Assembly (NCBI GenBank): GCA_046350295.1
Contig: JAXMAR010000003.1
Coordinates: 246,141 to 310,140 of the forward strand
Source: JAXMAR01 sp046350295
GTDB taxonomy: Bacteria; Planctomycetota; Planctomycetia; Gemmatales; Gemmataceae
DNA: 64,000 nt
Reading direction: 5' to 3'
Shown here piece after piece: positions 33,698 to 41,538 of the stretch (the first letter of the stretch is position 1; each line of letters begins with the position of its first letter). Position numbers and translations under genes: made by a program. Below the pieces are notes generated by a model, which saw nothing but the letters and a program-made list of their open reading frames with translations, was not told the origin of the DNA and did no database searches.

Positions 33698-35107
33698 TCA
33701 ATCGTCCGTGAGGCCGGGGTAGTTTCGCATGACCAGGTGGCTGTTGATCTTTTGTACGAGGTCGAGGCAGACGCTGACGACGATCAGGAGGCCGGTACCG
33801 CCGTAGAAGCTGGCGACCGCGTAGTTGACTTCCATGAGGGCCGCGACGACGCTCGGAATGATCGCCACGACGGCGAGGAACGCGGCGCCGACATACGTGA
33901 TGCGGAGGATCACTTTTTCAAGGTAGTCGGCGGTCCGTTTGCCCGGACGATAGCCCGGGATGAAGCTGCCGTAGTCCTTGAGGTTGTTGGCCATGTCCTT
34001 CGGGTTGAAGGTGATGGCCGTCCAGAAGTAGCAGAAGAAGTAGATCAGGACGATGAAGAAGATGTTGTAGAGATAGCCCTGGCGCTCGAGCGACGCGGCC
34101 ACGCTGCCGGCCCAGTTCCAGCCCCAGTTCCGGTACATCAGGTTGAAGAGGAACGAGGGGATGATGAGCAGGCTGCTCGCGAAGATCACCGGCATGACGC
34201 CCGCCTGATTGACGCGGAGCGGCAAGAATTGCCGGGTCCCTCCATAGACGCGGCGGCCACGCACGTGCTTGGCCGATTGCGTCGGGATGCGGCGCTGCCC
34301 CTTGGTGATCGCGATCACGCCGACGACCACGGCGACGAACAGGATGATCAAGACGATCATCTTCTCCAGCCCGACCGTGCCGCCCGCGGCGCCGCCCCCC
34401 AGCTTGAGGATGTCGGGGTTGAAGTGCCCCTGCTCGGTGATGAGGCTCAACGTCGCGTCCGGGATGCGGGCCACGATGCCGGCCATGATGATGAGGCTGA
34501 TGCCATTGCCGACCCCGTACTCATCGATCTGCTCGCCGATCCACATGAGGAACAGCGTCCCCACGGTCATCAGAAGGATCGAGTTCAAGTAATAGCCGAA
34601 GGTATCGAAGCCCTGGTACGCGAGACCGCGGCCGCCGGACGTCTCGGCCCGGCCGATGTAGCTCACCCAGAACCAGGCCTGGATAATGCATATCAGCACC
34701 GTCGCGTAGCGCGTGTACTCGTTGATCTTCTTGCGGCCCGCCTCGCCTTCTTTTTGCAGCTTCTCCAGGGGCGGGTAGATGCTGCCCAGAAGCTGGAAGA
34801 TGATGGAGGCCGAGATATAGGGCATGATGCCCAGGCCGAAGATGGTGCTCTGGCTCAAGCTGCCGCCGGAGAACATGGAGATCATGCCCAGAAGGCCTTG
34901 ATCCCCGGCGAAGGCGCGCGTCATCTTGTCCTGGTTGATCATCGGCAGCGGCACGTGAAAGCCGACGCGATAGATGGCCAGGAACATGAGGGTAATGAGG
35001 ATCTTGATCCGCAACTCGCGGATATTGAAGATCGTGAACAACCGGCTCTGCCCGAGACTGGAGAAGAGAGAGCGGGAAGCGGGTCTGCCTATTACCGTCG
35101 TCGCCAT
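33698..35107 (-). CDS. secY: Preprotein translocase subunit SecY
   Basis: The 469-residue channel subunit of the Sec translocon, with ten hydrophobic segments. Recognisable family stretches are IFNIRELRIKILITLMFLAI at the first helix, GIMPYISASIIFQLLGSIYP at the second, NGISLIIMAGIVARIPDA, and the C-terminal GTGLLIVVSVCLDLVQKINS. The cytoplasmic loop has RRIPTQSAKHVRGRRVYGG. It is the last gene of the spc cluster before the terminator. Length is slightly above the usual 430-440. Confidence 0.96.
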   Translation of the reverse strand: MATTVIGRPASRSLFSSLGQSRLFTIFNIRELRIKILITLMFLAIYRVGFHVPLPMINQDKMTRAFAGDQGLLGMISMFSGGSLSQSTIFGLGIMPYISASIIFQLLGSIYPPLEKLQKEGEAGRKKINEYTRYATVLICIIQAWFWVSYIGRAETSGGRGLAYQGFDTFGYYLNSILLMTVGTLFLMWIGEQIDEYGVGNGISLIIMAGIVARIPDATLSLITEQGHFNPDILKLGGGAAGGTVGLEKMIVLIILFVAVVVGVIAITKGQRRIPTQSAKHVRGRRVYGGTRQFLPLRVNQAGVMPVIFASSLLIIPSFLFNLMYRNWGWNWAGSVAASLERQGYLYNIFFIVLIYFFCYFWTAITFNPKDMANNLKDYGSFIPGYRPGKRTADYLEKVILRITYVGAAFLAVVAIIPSVVAALMEVNYAVASFYGGTGLLIVVSVCLDLVQKINSHLVMRNYPGLTDD

Positions 35108-35213
35108 CGTGACGTCCCTCGATCCGGAGCTACCGGAAGCGTAAGGAGGGTTGGGAAAAAAAGCAATGGAGAATGCAAAATGAAGAACGCAGAATGACCG
35201 GGCAACCTACGCC

Positions 35214-35714
35214 TCATTCTGCGTTTCTCTTCTTCATCTTGTTCCGCTTCGGCTTCTTGGGCCCGGGGATCAGTTCCGTCTTGCCCCCCTTGGCCGCGAT
35301 CTTCTCGGCGGCGCTCTTGGTGAAGTGGTTCGCCTTCACGTTGAGCTTCTTGGTCAGCTCGCCGTCCCCCAGGATGCGGACGCCGTCCGAGGGGCCCTTG
35401 ACCAGCTCAGCGGCCCGGAGCGCCGTCTCGTCGACGGAGTCGCCGTCCTTGAACGCCTTGTCGAGATCCCCAACGTTCACCACGTGATACGATTTATCCC
35501 AGGTGGCGTGGCTGAAGCCGCGCTTGGGGATGCGGCGAAAGAGCGGCATCTGACCGCCTTCGAAATTGAATTGGAACAGCTTGGCGCCGGCGCTGGCGTA
35601 CTGCCCCTTGTGGCCGCGGCTGGCGGTCTTGCCATGGCCCGAGCCGACGCCGCGACCGACGCGCTTCTTGCGCTTGCGCTTCGTGATGCCGTGATGGATG
35701 GTGCTGAGGTCCAT
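35214..35714 (-). CDS. rplO: 50S ribosomal protein L15
   Basis: A 166-residue large-subunit protein. The N-terminal glycine-rich segment RVGRGVGSGHGKTASRGHKG and the following GGQMPLFRRIPKRGF are diagnostic. ATG 35714 shares one base with the rpsE stop (TAATG), implying translational coupling. rpmD (L30), which often lies between rpsE and rplO, is absent, as in many phyla. The C-terminal tail is Lys/Arg-rich. Downstream to secY there is a repeat-like AT-richer spacer. Confidence 0.95.
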   Translation of the reverse strand: MDLSTIHHGITKRKRKKRVGRGVGSGHGKTASRGHKGQYASAGAKLFQFNFEGGQMPLFRRIPKRGFSHATWDKSYHVVNVGDLDKAFKDGDSVDETALRAAELVKGPSDGVRILGDGELTKKLNVKANHFTKSAAEKIAAKGGKTELIPGPKKPKRNKMKKRNAE

Positions 35715-36211
35715 TAGAGCGTCACTCCCCGCAGCGCGGCGACTTCCTCGCGCGTGCGCAATTGCAACAAGCCCTGAATCGTCGCCTTCACGAGATTGAT
35801 CGGGTTGGTGCTGCCGTGGGTCTTGGTCAGAATATTGTGGATGCCGGCGCACTCGAGCACGTCGCGCACGCCGGGCCCCGCCTTCACGCCGGTGCCCGGA
35901 CCAGCCGGGATCATGATGACCTTGCTGGCCCCGAACTTGCCGATGACGCGGTGCGGGATCGTTTCCCCCTTGAGCGAAACGCGCGCCTGCCGCTTCATCG
36001 TCTCCTGCGCGTCCTTGGCCGCCTTCTCGACCGCCGGGGGCACCTCGTTGGCCTTGCCGTAGCCGCAGGAAACCCGGCCGTTCTTGTCGCCGACGACGAC
36101 CAGGGCATTGAAGCTGAAACGCCGGCCGCCCTTCACGACCGCGGCGCAGCGACGAATCTTGACGACGCGCTCCTCGAGCCCATCCGACCGGCTTTCGCGA
36201 TCTTTCGCCAT
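35714..36211 (-). CDS. rpsE: 30S ribosomal protein S5
   Basis: A 165-residue small-subunit protein. The start ATG 36211 (MAKDRESRSD) is preferred over 36226. Signature regions are EERVVKIRRCAAVVKGGRRF, FNALVVVGDKNGRVSCGYGK with the conserved GxGKA loop, and IMIPAGPGTGVKAGPGVRDV. The C-terminus NLVKATIQGLLQLRTREEVA is normal. Gene order rplR-rpsE-rplO is conserved. Confidence 0.95.
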   Translation of the reverse strand: MAKDRESRSDGLEERVVKIRRCAAVVKGGRRFSFNALVVVGDKNGRVSCGYGKANEVPPAVEKAAKDAQETMKRQARVSLKGETIPHRVIGKFGASKVIMIPAGPGTGVKAGPGVRDVLECAGIHNILTKTHGSTNPINLVKATIQGLLQLRTREEVAALRGVTL

Positions 36212-36267
36212 GACAAACCCTTCCAATTACCAAAGACAGGAAGCTTAGCCCAGCCCGACGCCCCGTG

Positions 36268-36636
36268 TCAAAACTGCAACCCCGCCTCGCGCGCCGCGTC
36301 GGCCAGCGCCTTCACCCGTCCGTGATAACGATAATGGCCGCGATCGAACGCAACCTTTTCGATGCCCTTTTCCTTCGCTTTCTGGGCAATCAACTGGCCG
36401 ATCGCCTTGGCGGCCTTGATGTTCCCGCCGTAGGGCATGCTGGCCTTGATTTCCTTACCGTTGCTTCCCGCCGCCGCCAGCGTCTTGCCGCCCAAATCGT
36501 CCACGAGCTGCACATAGATATGCTTGGAGCTGCGGAACACGGTCAGGCGCGGCCGCTCCGGCGTTCCCTGCACCTTCGATCGCACGTGGCGCCGGCGCCG
36601 CAGCTGGCGGCGTTTCTTCAGTTTTTGAGCGTCCAT
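36268..36636 (-). CDS. rplR: 50S ribosomal protein L18
   Basis: A 122-residue 5S rRNA-binding protein. Conserved parts are RRRHVRSKVQGTPERPRLTV, FRSSKHIYVQLVDDLGGKTL and the C-terminal KVAFDRGHYRYHGRVKALAD AAREAGL pattern. Length matches the family. It lies between rplF and rpsE on the minus strand. Confidence 0.95.
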   Translation of the reverse strand: MDAQKLKKRRQLRRRRHVRSKVQGTPERPRLTVFRSSKHIYVQLVDDLGGKTLAAAGSNGKEIKASMPYGGNIKAAKAIGQLIAQKAKEKGIEKVAFDRGHYRYHGRVKALADAAREAGLQF

Positions 36637-36731
36637 CGTTTCCCTTTCGGATCCAATAGCCCGGGATTACCGACCCCGGGCCGATGATCTCGCACACATG
36701 ATCGAAAATCACCAATCGAAATTCGAGAATC

Positions 36732-37283
36732 TCAACCGCCGCTGGTGAAGGACTTGCCTTCCTTGCGGCGCACGACTTCGTTTTCGTAACGCACGCCCTT
36801 GCCCTTGTAGGGCTCCGGCTTGCGGGCGGCGCGAATCTCGGCGGCGAACTGGCCGACCTTCTGCTTGTCCGCCCCTTTCACCACGATGGTGGTCGGATCG
36901 GGCAGCTCGACCGTGACCCCTTCGGGCGGCGTCAGCTCGATCTGGTTGGCGTAGCCGACGGTCAGGGCGACCGCCTTCTTGTTCATGCGGGCCTGATAGC
37001 CGACGCCCTCGATCTTGAGCCGCTTCTCGTAGCCCTTGGTCACGCCCTCGACCATGTTGAAGATCAGGCTGCGCGTGAGGCCATGGAGGGCGCGGTTGAG
37101 GCGTTCGTCGTTGGGCCGGGCGACCAGGACGGCCTTGGTCTTTTCATCCAGGGTGACTTTCATGCTCGGGTGGGGCGCGATCTCGAGCTTGCCCTTGGGG
37201 CCCTCGACGCGGACCTTCCCCTCGCTCACCTGGACCTTGACGCCCGCGGGAATCGTCACCGGTTGCTTGCCGATACGGGACAT
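36732..37283 (-). CDS. rplF: 50S ribosomal protein L6
   Basis: A 183-residue protein starting at ATG 37283 (MSRIGKQPVTIPAGVKVQVS). The second domain carries the diagnostic GVGYQARMNKKAVALTVGYA and PEPYKGKGVRYENEVVRRKE near the C-terminus. A longer open frame upstream overlaps rpsH and is a shadow. Order rpsH-rplF-rplR is canonical. Confidence 0.96.
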   Translation of the reverse strand: MSRIGKQPVTIPAGVKVQVSEGKVRVEGPKGKLEIAPHPSMKVTLDEKTKAVLVARPNDERLNRALHGLTRSLIFNMVEGVTKGYEKRLKIEGVGYQARMNKKAVALTVGYANQIELTPPEGVTVELPDPTTIVVKGADKQKVGQFAAEIRAARKPEPYKGKGVRYENEVVRRKEGKSFTSGG

Positions 37284-37360
37284 AGGACTCTCGTCTTCTC
37301 GTGTAGCGCTCGCCATCGGGTTGGCAACGAATACAACCCGGCGCCGGCGCCCCTGTCGAA

Positions 37361-37807
37361 TCACCAAACCTCGCAGAGCAGCTCCCCGCCCAGGCGCTGC
37401 GCCTTGGCCTGGCGGTCGCTCATCACGCCCTTGCTCGTGCTCAGGACGGCAATGCCCAAACCGTCCAGCACCGGCCGCAGATCCGCGAAGCCGCGATAGA
37501 CCCGGCAGCCGGGCGAGCTCTTGCGCTCCAGGTGGCGGATGACGCGCTCGCCGTTCGGGCCGTAACGCAGGAACACGCGCAGCACCTGCTTCGCGGTTTG
37601 CGCCTCGACCGGAGTGTGAAAGACGGTCCGGCCGTCCTCCCCCTTGTCGTAGGACCCGACCTGGTAATCGAGGATGAAGCCCTCGTCCTTGAGCACCTGG
37701 GCGATGCGCTGCTTCATCTTGGTGGACGGCATGTCCACCGCCGGCAGCTCGATGCGGGCGCCGTTGCGAATCCGCGTCAGCATGTCCGCGATCGGATCGG
37801 TCATCAT
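37361..37807 (-). CDS. rpsH: 30S ribosomal protein S8
   Basis: A 148-residue protein with MTDPIADMLTRIRNGARIEL at the start and the diagnostic C-terminal GIAVLSTSKGVMSDRQAKAQ and GGELLCEVW. Two adjacent ATG codons (37807 and 37804) are possible; the first is listed. It is slightly longer than the usual 130 residues because of an insertion in the middle (YDKGEDGRTVFHTPVEAQTA). Confidence 0.95.
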   Translation of the reverse strand: MMTDPIADMLTRIRNGARIELPAVDMPSTKMKQRIAQVLKDEGFILDYQVGSYDKGEDGRTVFHTPVEAQTAKQVLRVFLRYGPNGERVIRHLERKSSPGCRVYRGFADLRPVLDGLGIAVLSTSKGVMSDRQAKAQRLGGELLCEVW

Positions 37808-37886
37808 GGAAAGAATCTCTCTCGTAGCGGAACTCGTGAAAGTTCCGGTCCCGCCGGATTCTCGCGAATCCGGCCACTCGAAGGTA

Positions 37887-38123
37887 TCACCAGCTCGCCT
37901 TCTTCACGCCGGGAATCAAGCCCTTGTTCGCCATGTCGCGGAAACAGATGCGGCACAGGCCGAACTTGCGATACACGGCGCGGGCCCGCCCGCACAGCCG
38001 GCAGCGGAAGCGGATGCGGATGCGGTCGCGCGGCCGCAGCTTCGACTTCGCCGGCTCGCGCTTGCGCGTCTCCAGCTCCTTGAGCTGATTCTGGTACTCG
38101 ACAAACTTCGCCGTCGTGGACAT
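37887..38123 (-). CDS. rpsN: 30S ribosomal protein S14, zinc type with N-terminal extension
   Basis: A 78-residue protein. The C-terminal 40 residues are the zinc-type S14 core with cysteines 41, 44, 57 and 60 (CRLCGRARAVYRKFGLCRIC) and end PGVKKASW as expected. The N-terminal 36 residues (MSTTAKFVEYQNQLKELETR and a basic stretch) are longer than the usual 61-residue zinc form and resemble part of the longer zinc-free type. Position between rplE and rpsH is canonical. Confidence 0.93.
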   Translation of the reverse strand: MSTTAKFVEYQNQLKELETRKREPAKSKLRPRDRIRIRFRCRLCGRARAVYRKFGLCRICFRDMANKGLIPGVKKASW

Positions 38124-38169
38124 TGCCGTTCCCGTTGGGGTTTACGCCTGGCTCCCGTGCGCCTATGCA

Positions 38170-38712
38170 TCATGCCTCGCGGAAAGGCATGCCGAACAGA
38201 CGCAACAACTCGCGCGACTCGTCGTCGTTCCGCGTGCTCATCACGAACGTCACATCCATGCCCTGCGTGAAAGTCACCTTGTCCGGGTCGATCTCGGGAA
38301 ACACCATTTGCTCGGAAAGACCCAGGCTATAGTTGCCGTTGCCGTCGAAGCTCTTGGGGTTCACGCCGCGGAAGTCGCGAATACGCGGCAAGGCGACGCT
38401 GATGAGCCGGTCCAGGAACTCGTACATCCGCCGGCCGCGGAGCGTGACCCGGCAGCCGATCTGCTGCCCCTCGCGCAGGCGAAAACCGCTGATCGATTCG
38501 CGCGCCTTGGTGATCTGGGGCCGCTGCCCGGTGATCTGCGTCAGGTTTTCGACGGCCGCCTCCATGCGGTTCTTGTCCTGCAGCGCCTTGCCGACGCCCA
38601 TGTTGACGACGATCTTGTTGAGGCGCGGCAGGCTCAGCGCGTTGGTACGGCCGAACTTCTCCCCCAGCTTCTTGACGAATTCTTTGTTGTAGCGTTCTTG
38701 CAAGCGAGCCAT
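38170..38712 (-). CDS. rplE: 50S ribosomal protein L5
   Basis: A 180-residue 5S rRNA-binding protein starting at ATG 38712 (MARLQERYNKEFVKKLGEKF). Signatures are PRLNKIVVNMGVGKALQDKN, SISGFRLREGQQIGCRVTLR and RDFRGVNPKSFDGNGNYSLG. Only 51 bases separate it from rplN, leaving no room for rplX (L24), which normally lies between them. Confidence 0.96.
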   Translation of the reverse strand: MARLQERYNKEFVKKLGEKFGRTNALSLPRLNKIVVNMGVGKALQDKNRMEAAVENLTQITGQRPQITKARESISGFRLREGQQIGCRVTLRGRRMYEFLDRLISVALPRIRDFRGVNPKSFDGNGNYSLGLSEQMVFPEIDPDKVTFTQGMDVTFVMSTRNDDESRELLRLFGMPFREA

Positions 38713-38763
38713 GACAGCCTCGATCAAAAACCAAAGGACACATTACCAGTCCAATCTCTCTCG

Positions 38764-39135
38764 TCACACGACTTCCGGCGCCAAGCTGACGATCTTTAGA
38801 AAGCCGCGGTCGCGCAGCTCGCGGGCGACGGCGCCGAAGATGCGCGTCCCCTTGGGGTTTTCGTCTTCCTTGTTGATGATCACCATGGCGTTGCGGTCGA
38901 AGCGGACATAGCTGCCGTCATCGCGGCGCGTCAGCTTCTTGACGCGAACGACGACTCCCTTGACCACGTCGCCCGGCTTGACATCACCGCCCGGGATCGC
39001 CTTCTTCACGCTGGCGATGATGATGTCCCCGAGCCCGGCGTAGCGGCGCCGCGTGCCGCCCAGCACCTTGATGCACATGCACTCCTTGGCGCCGGTGTTG
39101 TCCGCGACGTCCAAGTACGTATACATCTGAATCAT
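38764..39135 (-). CDS. rplN: 50S ribosomal protein L14
   Basis: A 123-residue protein with MIQMYTYLDVADNTGAKECM at the start, GDIIIASVKKAIPGGDVKPG in the middle and GTRIFGAVARELRDRGFLKI SLAPEV-type end. It follows rpsQ as usual. The downstream neighbour is rplE rather than rplX. Confidence 0.96.
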   Translation of the reverse strand: MIQMYTYLDVADNTGAKECMCIKVLGGTRRRYAGLGDIIIASVKKAIPGGDVKPGDVVKGVVVRVKKLTRRDDGSYVRFDRNAMVIINKEDENPKGTRIFGAVARELRDRGFLKIVSLAPEVV

Positions 39136-39194
39136 TGCGCCCGCCTCCTTCTCCTGCCGTTTCTATGACGCACCGCTGAACTCGTGCGAGTCTC

Positions 39195-39509
39195 TCAGGA
39201 CTGCGCGGCTGTCGGATTCTCGCTCTTCTCGCCCGCCTGAGGCGCCTCGGCGCCGCGGGTGACGACGCGCAGGAGCCGCCACGTCTTCATGCGCGAGAGC
39301 GGCCGGGTCTCCATGATCTCGACGGTGTCGCCGGACTTGGATTCGTTTCGCTCGTCATGCACGTAGCAAATCGTGCGGCGTTTGATGATCTTGCCGTAGC
39401 GCGGATGCTTGACCAGGCGCGGGATCTCGACGCGACGGGTCTTGTTCATCTTGTCGCTGGTCACGACGCCCACCTCGACGCGCCGCGTGCCGCGTGCCAC
39501 CGTTTCCAT
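39195..39509 (-). CDS. rpsQ: 30S ribosomal protein S17
   Basis: A 104-residue protein. The core reads RRVEVGVVTSDKMNKTRRVE, YGKIIKRRTICYVHDERNES and GDTVEIMETRPLSRMKTWRL, all typical. The C-terminus has about 15 extra residues (RGAEAPQAGEKSENPTAAQS) rich in Ala and Glu. The start is 12 bases after the rpmC stop. Confidence 0.95.
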   Translation of the reverse strand: METVARGTRRVEVGVVTSDKMNKTRRVEIPRLVKHPRYGKIIKRRTICYVHDERNESKSGDTVEIMETRPLSRMKTWRLLRVVTRGAEAPQAGEKSENPTAAQS

Positions 39510-39520
39510 AGCTCGGGCTC

Positions 39521-39751
39521 CTAGGCTTGCTGCTCGGTTCGTGTCTTCTTCTGGCCGCGGATTCCCTTCTCGCGCTCCACCTGGATGGTGCGGATGCGGG
39601 CGACCTCACGCTTCGCCTTGTTGATTTCACTGGGCGTCTCGAGCCGGTCCGTCGCGGATTGAAAGCGGAGATGGAACAGGTTCTTGGTCATCTCGCGCAG
39701 CGACAGCTCCAGCTGCTCGTCGTCCATCTGGCGGTATTCTTCAGTCTTCAT
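39521..39751 (-). CDS. rpmC: 50S ribosomal protein L29
   Basis: A 76-residue helical protein at the exit-tunnel surface. ATG 39751 (MKTEEYRQMDDEQLELSLRE) is chosen over 39772. The diagnostic LFHLRFQSATDRLETPSEIN and KREVARIRTIQVEREKGI are present. Order rplP-rpmC-rpsQ is canonical. Confidence 0.93.
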   Translation of the reverse strand: MKTEEYRQMDDEQLELSLREMTKNLFHLRFQSATDRLETPSEINKAKREVARIRTIQVEREKGIRGQKKTRTEQQA

Positions 39752-39789
39752 GGCTTGCTTCCTACCACTCACTACTCACCACTCACCAA

Positions 39790-40209
39790 CTAAATATTCG
39801 GCCGCCGGGTCACGAAGCGGCAGCGGAACGGCATCTTGTACGCCACGCGCGCCAGGCAATCGCGGGCCGCGGCCTCGGGCACGCCCGCCAGCTCGAAGAG
39901 CACCATGCCCGGCTTGATGACCGAGGCCCAGTACTCCGGCTCTCCCTTGCCCTTGCCCATGCGCGTCTCGGCCGGAATGGCCGTGACCGACTTGTGGGGG
40001 AAGACGCGGATATAGAGCCGGCCGTCGCCGCGGATGAAGTGGGCCGCCGTGATGCGGCCCGCCTCGATGGCCTGGGCGCTCAGCCAGCCGCCTTCGAGCG
40101 CTTGCAGGCCGAACTCGCCGAAGCTCACGAAGTTGCCGCGCGAGGCGTTACCTCTTACTTTTCCCCGCTGGCTTTTTCGAAACTTTACCCGCTTGGGCAT
40201 AAGTGGCAT
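39790..40209 (-). CDS. rplP: 50S ribosomal protein L16
   Basis: A 139-residue protein. It begins MPLMPKRVKFRKSQRGKVRG and has FGEFGLQALEGGWLSAQAIE, RIFPHKSVT-like and GKGKGEPEYWASVIKPGMVL segments that fix the family. ATG 40209 or 40200 may be used. Either way the gene start overlaps the end of rpsC by 53-62 bases, which is unusual. Confidence 0.95.
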   Translation of the reverse strand: MPLMPKRVKFRKSQRGKVRGNASRGNFVSFGEFGLQALEGGWLSAQAIEAGRITAAHFIRGDGRLYIRVFPHKSVTAIPAETRMGKGKGEPEYWASVIKPGMVLFELAGVPEAAARDCLARVAYKMPFRCRFVTRRPNI

Positions 40210-40852
40210 TTTCGAACTCCTCGGCGTCGGCGTAATCGCCCTTGTGGATCCAAACCTTGATTCCGATGTGCCCCTGGGCGGTCATGGCTTCGGTGAAGCC
40301 GTAGTCGATGTTGGCGCGGAGCGTCGACAGGGGAATGCTGCCGTCCATCGCGCTCTCGGTACGGGCCATCTCGGAGCCTCCGAGCCGGCCGGCGAGCTGC
40401 ACGCGCACGCCCTTGGCGCCCGCTTCCATCGTCTGGTCCATGGTCCGTTTCATGGTGCGGCGGAAGCTCTGCCGCTTCTCCAGCTGCTCGGCGATGTCCT
40501 CGGCGACCAGCTGGGCGTCGACCTCGGGGCGGTTAACCTCGACCGTCTTCACCTCGATGTGGCGGTGGGCCAGCTTCTCCAGGTCCTTGGTCAGCTTGTC
40601 GACCTCCTGCCCCTTCTTGCCGATGACCACGCCGACGCGCTGCGCGTGGATGTAGACGACCACCTTCTCGCGGGTCCGCTCGATGCGAATCTTCGAGATA
40701 CCCGCTTTGCCGTAACGCTTCTTGACGAACTCCCGGATCCTCTGGTCCTCGACCAGCAGCTCGGCGAAGTCGGCCTTGTTCGCGTACCAGGTGCTTTGCC
40801 AGTCGAGCATGATGCCCGTGCGAAAGCCGGTCGGACGAACTTTTTGACCCAT
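40148..40852 (-). CDS. rpsC: 30S ribosomal protein S3
   Basis: A 234-residue protein with MGQKVRPTGFRTGIMLDWQS at the start. The KH domain shows RIERTREKVVVYIHAQRVGV and the GKKG loop. The C-terminal domain has GSEMARTESAMDGSIPLSTL and GHIGIKVWIHKGDYADAEEF. Its last 20 codons overlap rplP in another frame. Confidence 0.96.
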   Translation of the reverse strand: MGQKVRPTGFRTGIMLDWQSTWYANKADFAELLVEDQRIREFVKKRYGKAGISKIRIERTREKVVVYIHAQRVGVVIGKKGQEVDKLTKDLEKLAHRHIEVKTVEVNRPEVDAQLVAEDIAEQLEKRQSFRRTMKRTMDQTMEAGAKGVRVQLAGRLGGSEMARTESAMDGSIPLSTLRANIDYGFTEAMTAQGHIGIKVWIHKGDYADAEEFENATYAQAGKVSKKPAGKSKR

Positions 40853-40949
40853 GAACGACTCGCTTTACAAATGAAAACGCGGAACGGAGAAGGCGGACTT
40901 CACTTCCTTCTCCGATTCGCTTCTGCGTTGTTCGACATCGAATGAAAAA

Positions 40950-40978
40950 GAGAATGCAGATTCTCGATCTGCATTCTC
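40950..40978. repeat. Perfect 12-bp inverted repeat in the rplV-rpsC gap
   Basis: GAGAATGCAGAT (40950-40961) and ATCTGCATTCTC (40967-40978) are exact reverse complements around TCTCG. Related GAATGCAAAATG/ATTCTGC strings occur in the spacers at 35166-35225 and 41479-41540. Confidence 0.75.
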
Positions 40979-40991
40979 CTCTTCCGGTACG

Positions 40992-41342
40992 TTACTCTTC
41001 CGCCGTTTCTTCCAGATCCGAGAGCGTCACCACAATGTGGCTGAAGCGCTTCTTGATCGGGTAGGCTGTGCCGCGGGCGCGGGGCTGGATGCGCTTCATG
41101 ATCGGGCCGCCGTCGACGCGCGACTCCAAGACAACCAGCTCATTGGCGTCGCGCACCCCCCGGTCCTCGGCGTTGCCGATCGCGCTCTTGAGCACGGCTT
41201 CCAGAAGGCGGGCGCTGCGATTGGGATAGAAGCGCAACATCTCAAGCGCCTCGTCCGCCGCCCGGCCACGGATCATCGCCGCGAACGGACGCACCTTCCG
41301 CGCCGACATATCCGACCAGCGATGAATAGCCCGAAACTCCAT
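40992..41342 (-). CDS. rplV: 50S ribosomal protein L22
   Basis: A 116-residue protein starting at ATG 41342 (MEFRAIHRWSDMSARKVRPF). Family features: MIRGRAADEALEMLRFYPNR, LLEAVLKSAIGNAEDRGV and the tunnel-loop region MKRIQPRARGTAYPIKKRFS HIVVTL. The upstream open frame reaches into the tRNA and is not used. An initiator tRNA gene lies 49 bases upstream on the same strand. Confidence 0.95.
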   Translation of the reverse strand: MEFRAIHRWSDMSARKVRPFAAMIRGRAADEALEMLRFYPNRSARLLEAVLKSAIGNAEDRGVRDANELVVLESRVDGGPIMKRIQPRARGTAYPIKKRFSHIVVTLSDLEETAEE

Positions 41343-41391
41343 GATCTCCAACCTCGCGTCTCGCGCTCCCGCGCGGCTAAACCATATCAAG

Positions 41392-41463
41392 TTCCGGGGG
41401 CAGGATTTGAACCTGCGACCTCCAGGTTATGAGCCTGGCGAGCTACCACTGCTCCACCCCGGG
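41392..41463 (-). tRNA. Initiator tRNA-Met (anticodon CAT)
   Basis: The minus strand folds as a 72-nt tRNA: D stem GAGC/GCTC, anticodon stem CCAGG/CCTGG around CTCATAA, T arm GCAGG-TTCAAAT-CCTGC. In the acceptor stem the first pair is C1 against A72, the mismatch that marks bacterial initiator tRNA, with six G-C pairs below it. CCA is not encoded (CT follows A73). The anticodon stem has A-T at 29:41, so it shows two rather than three of the usual G-C pairs. It sits between rpsS and rplV. Confidence 0.92.
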
Positions 41464-41538
41464 ATATATCTCCAGGTCAGAATGCAAAATGTAGAAGGCA
41501 GAATTGTTCACTCTGCATTCTCACTTCTGCATTCCGCA

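Noticed and set aside
35714..35716. Absence of rpmD (L30) between rpsE and rplO as a novelty
   Set aside because: L30 is missing in many bacterial phyla, so this is not unusual.
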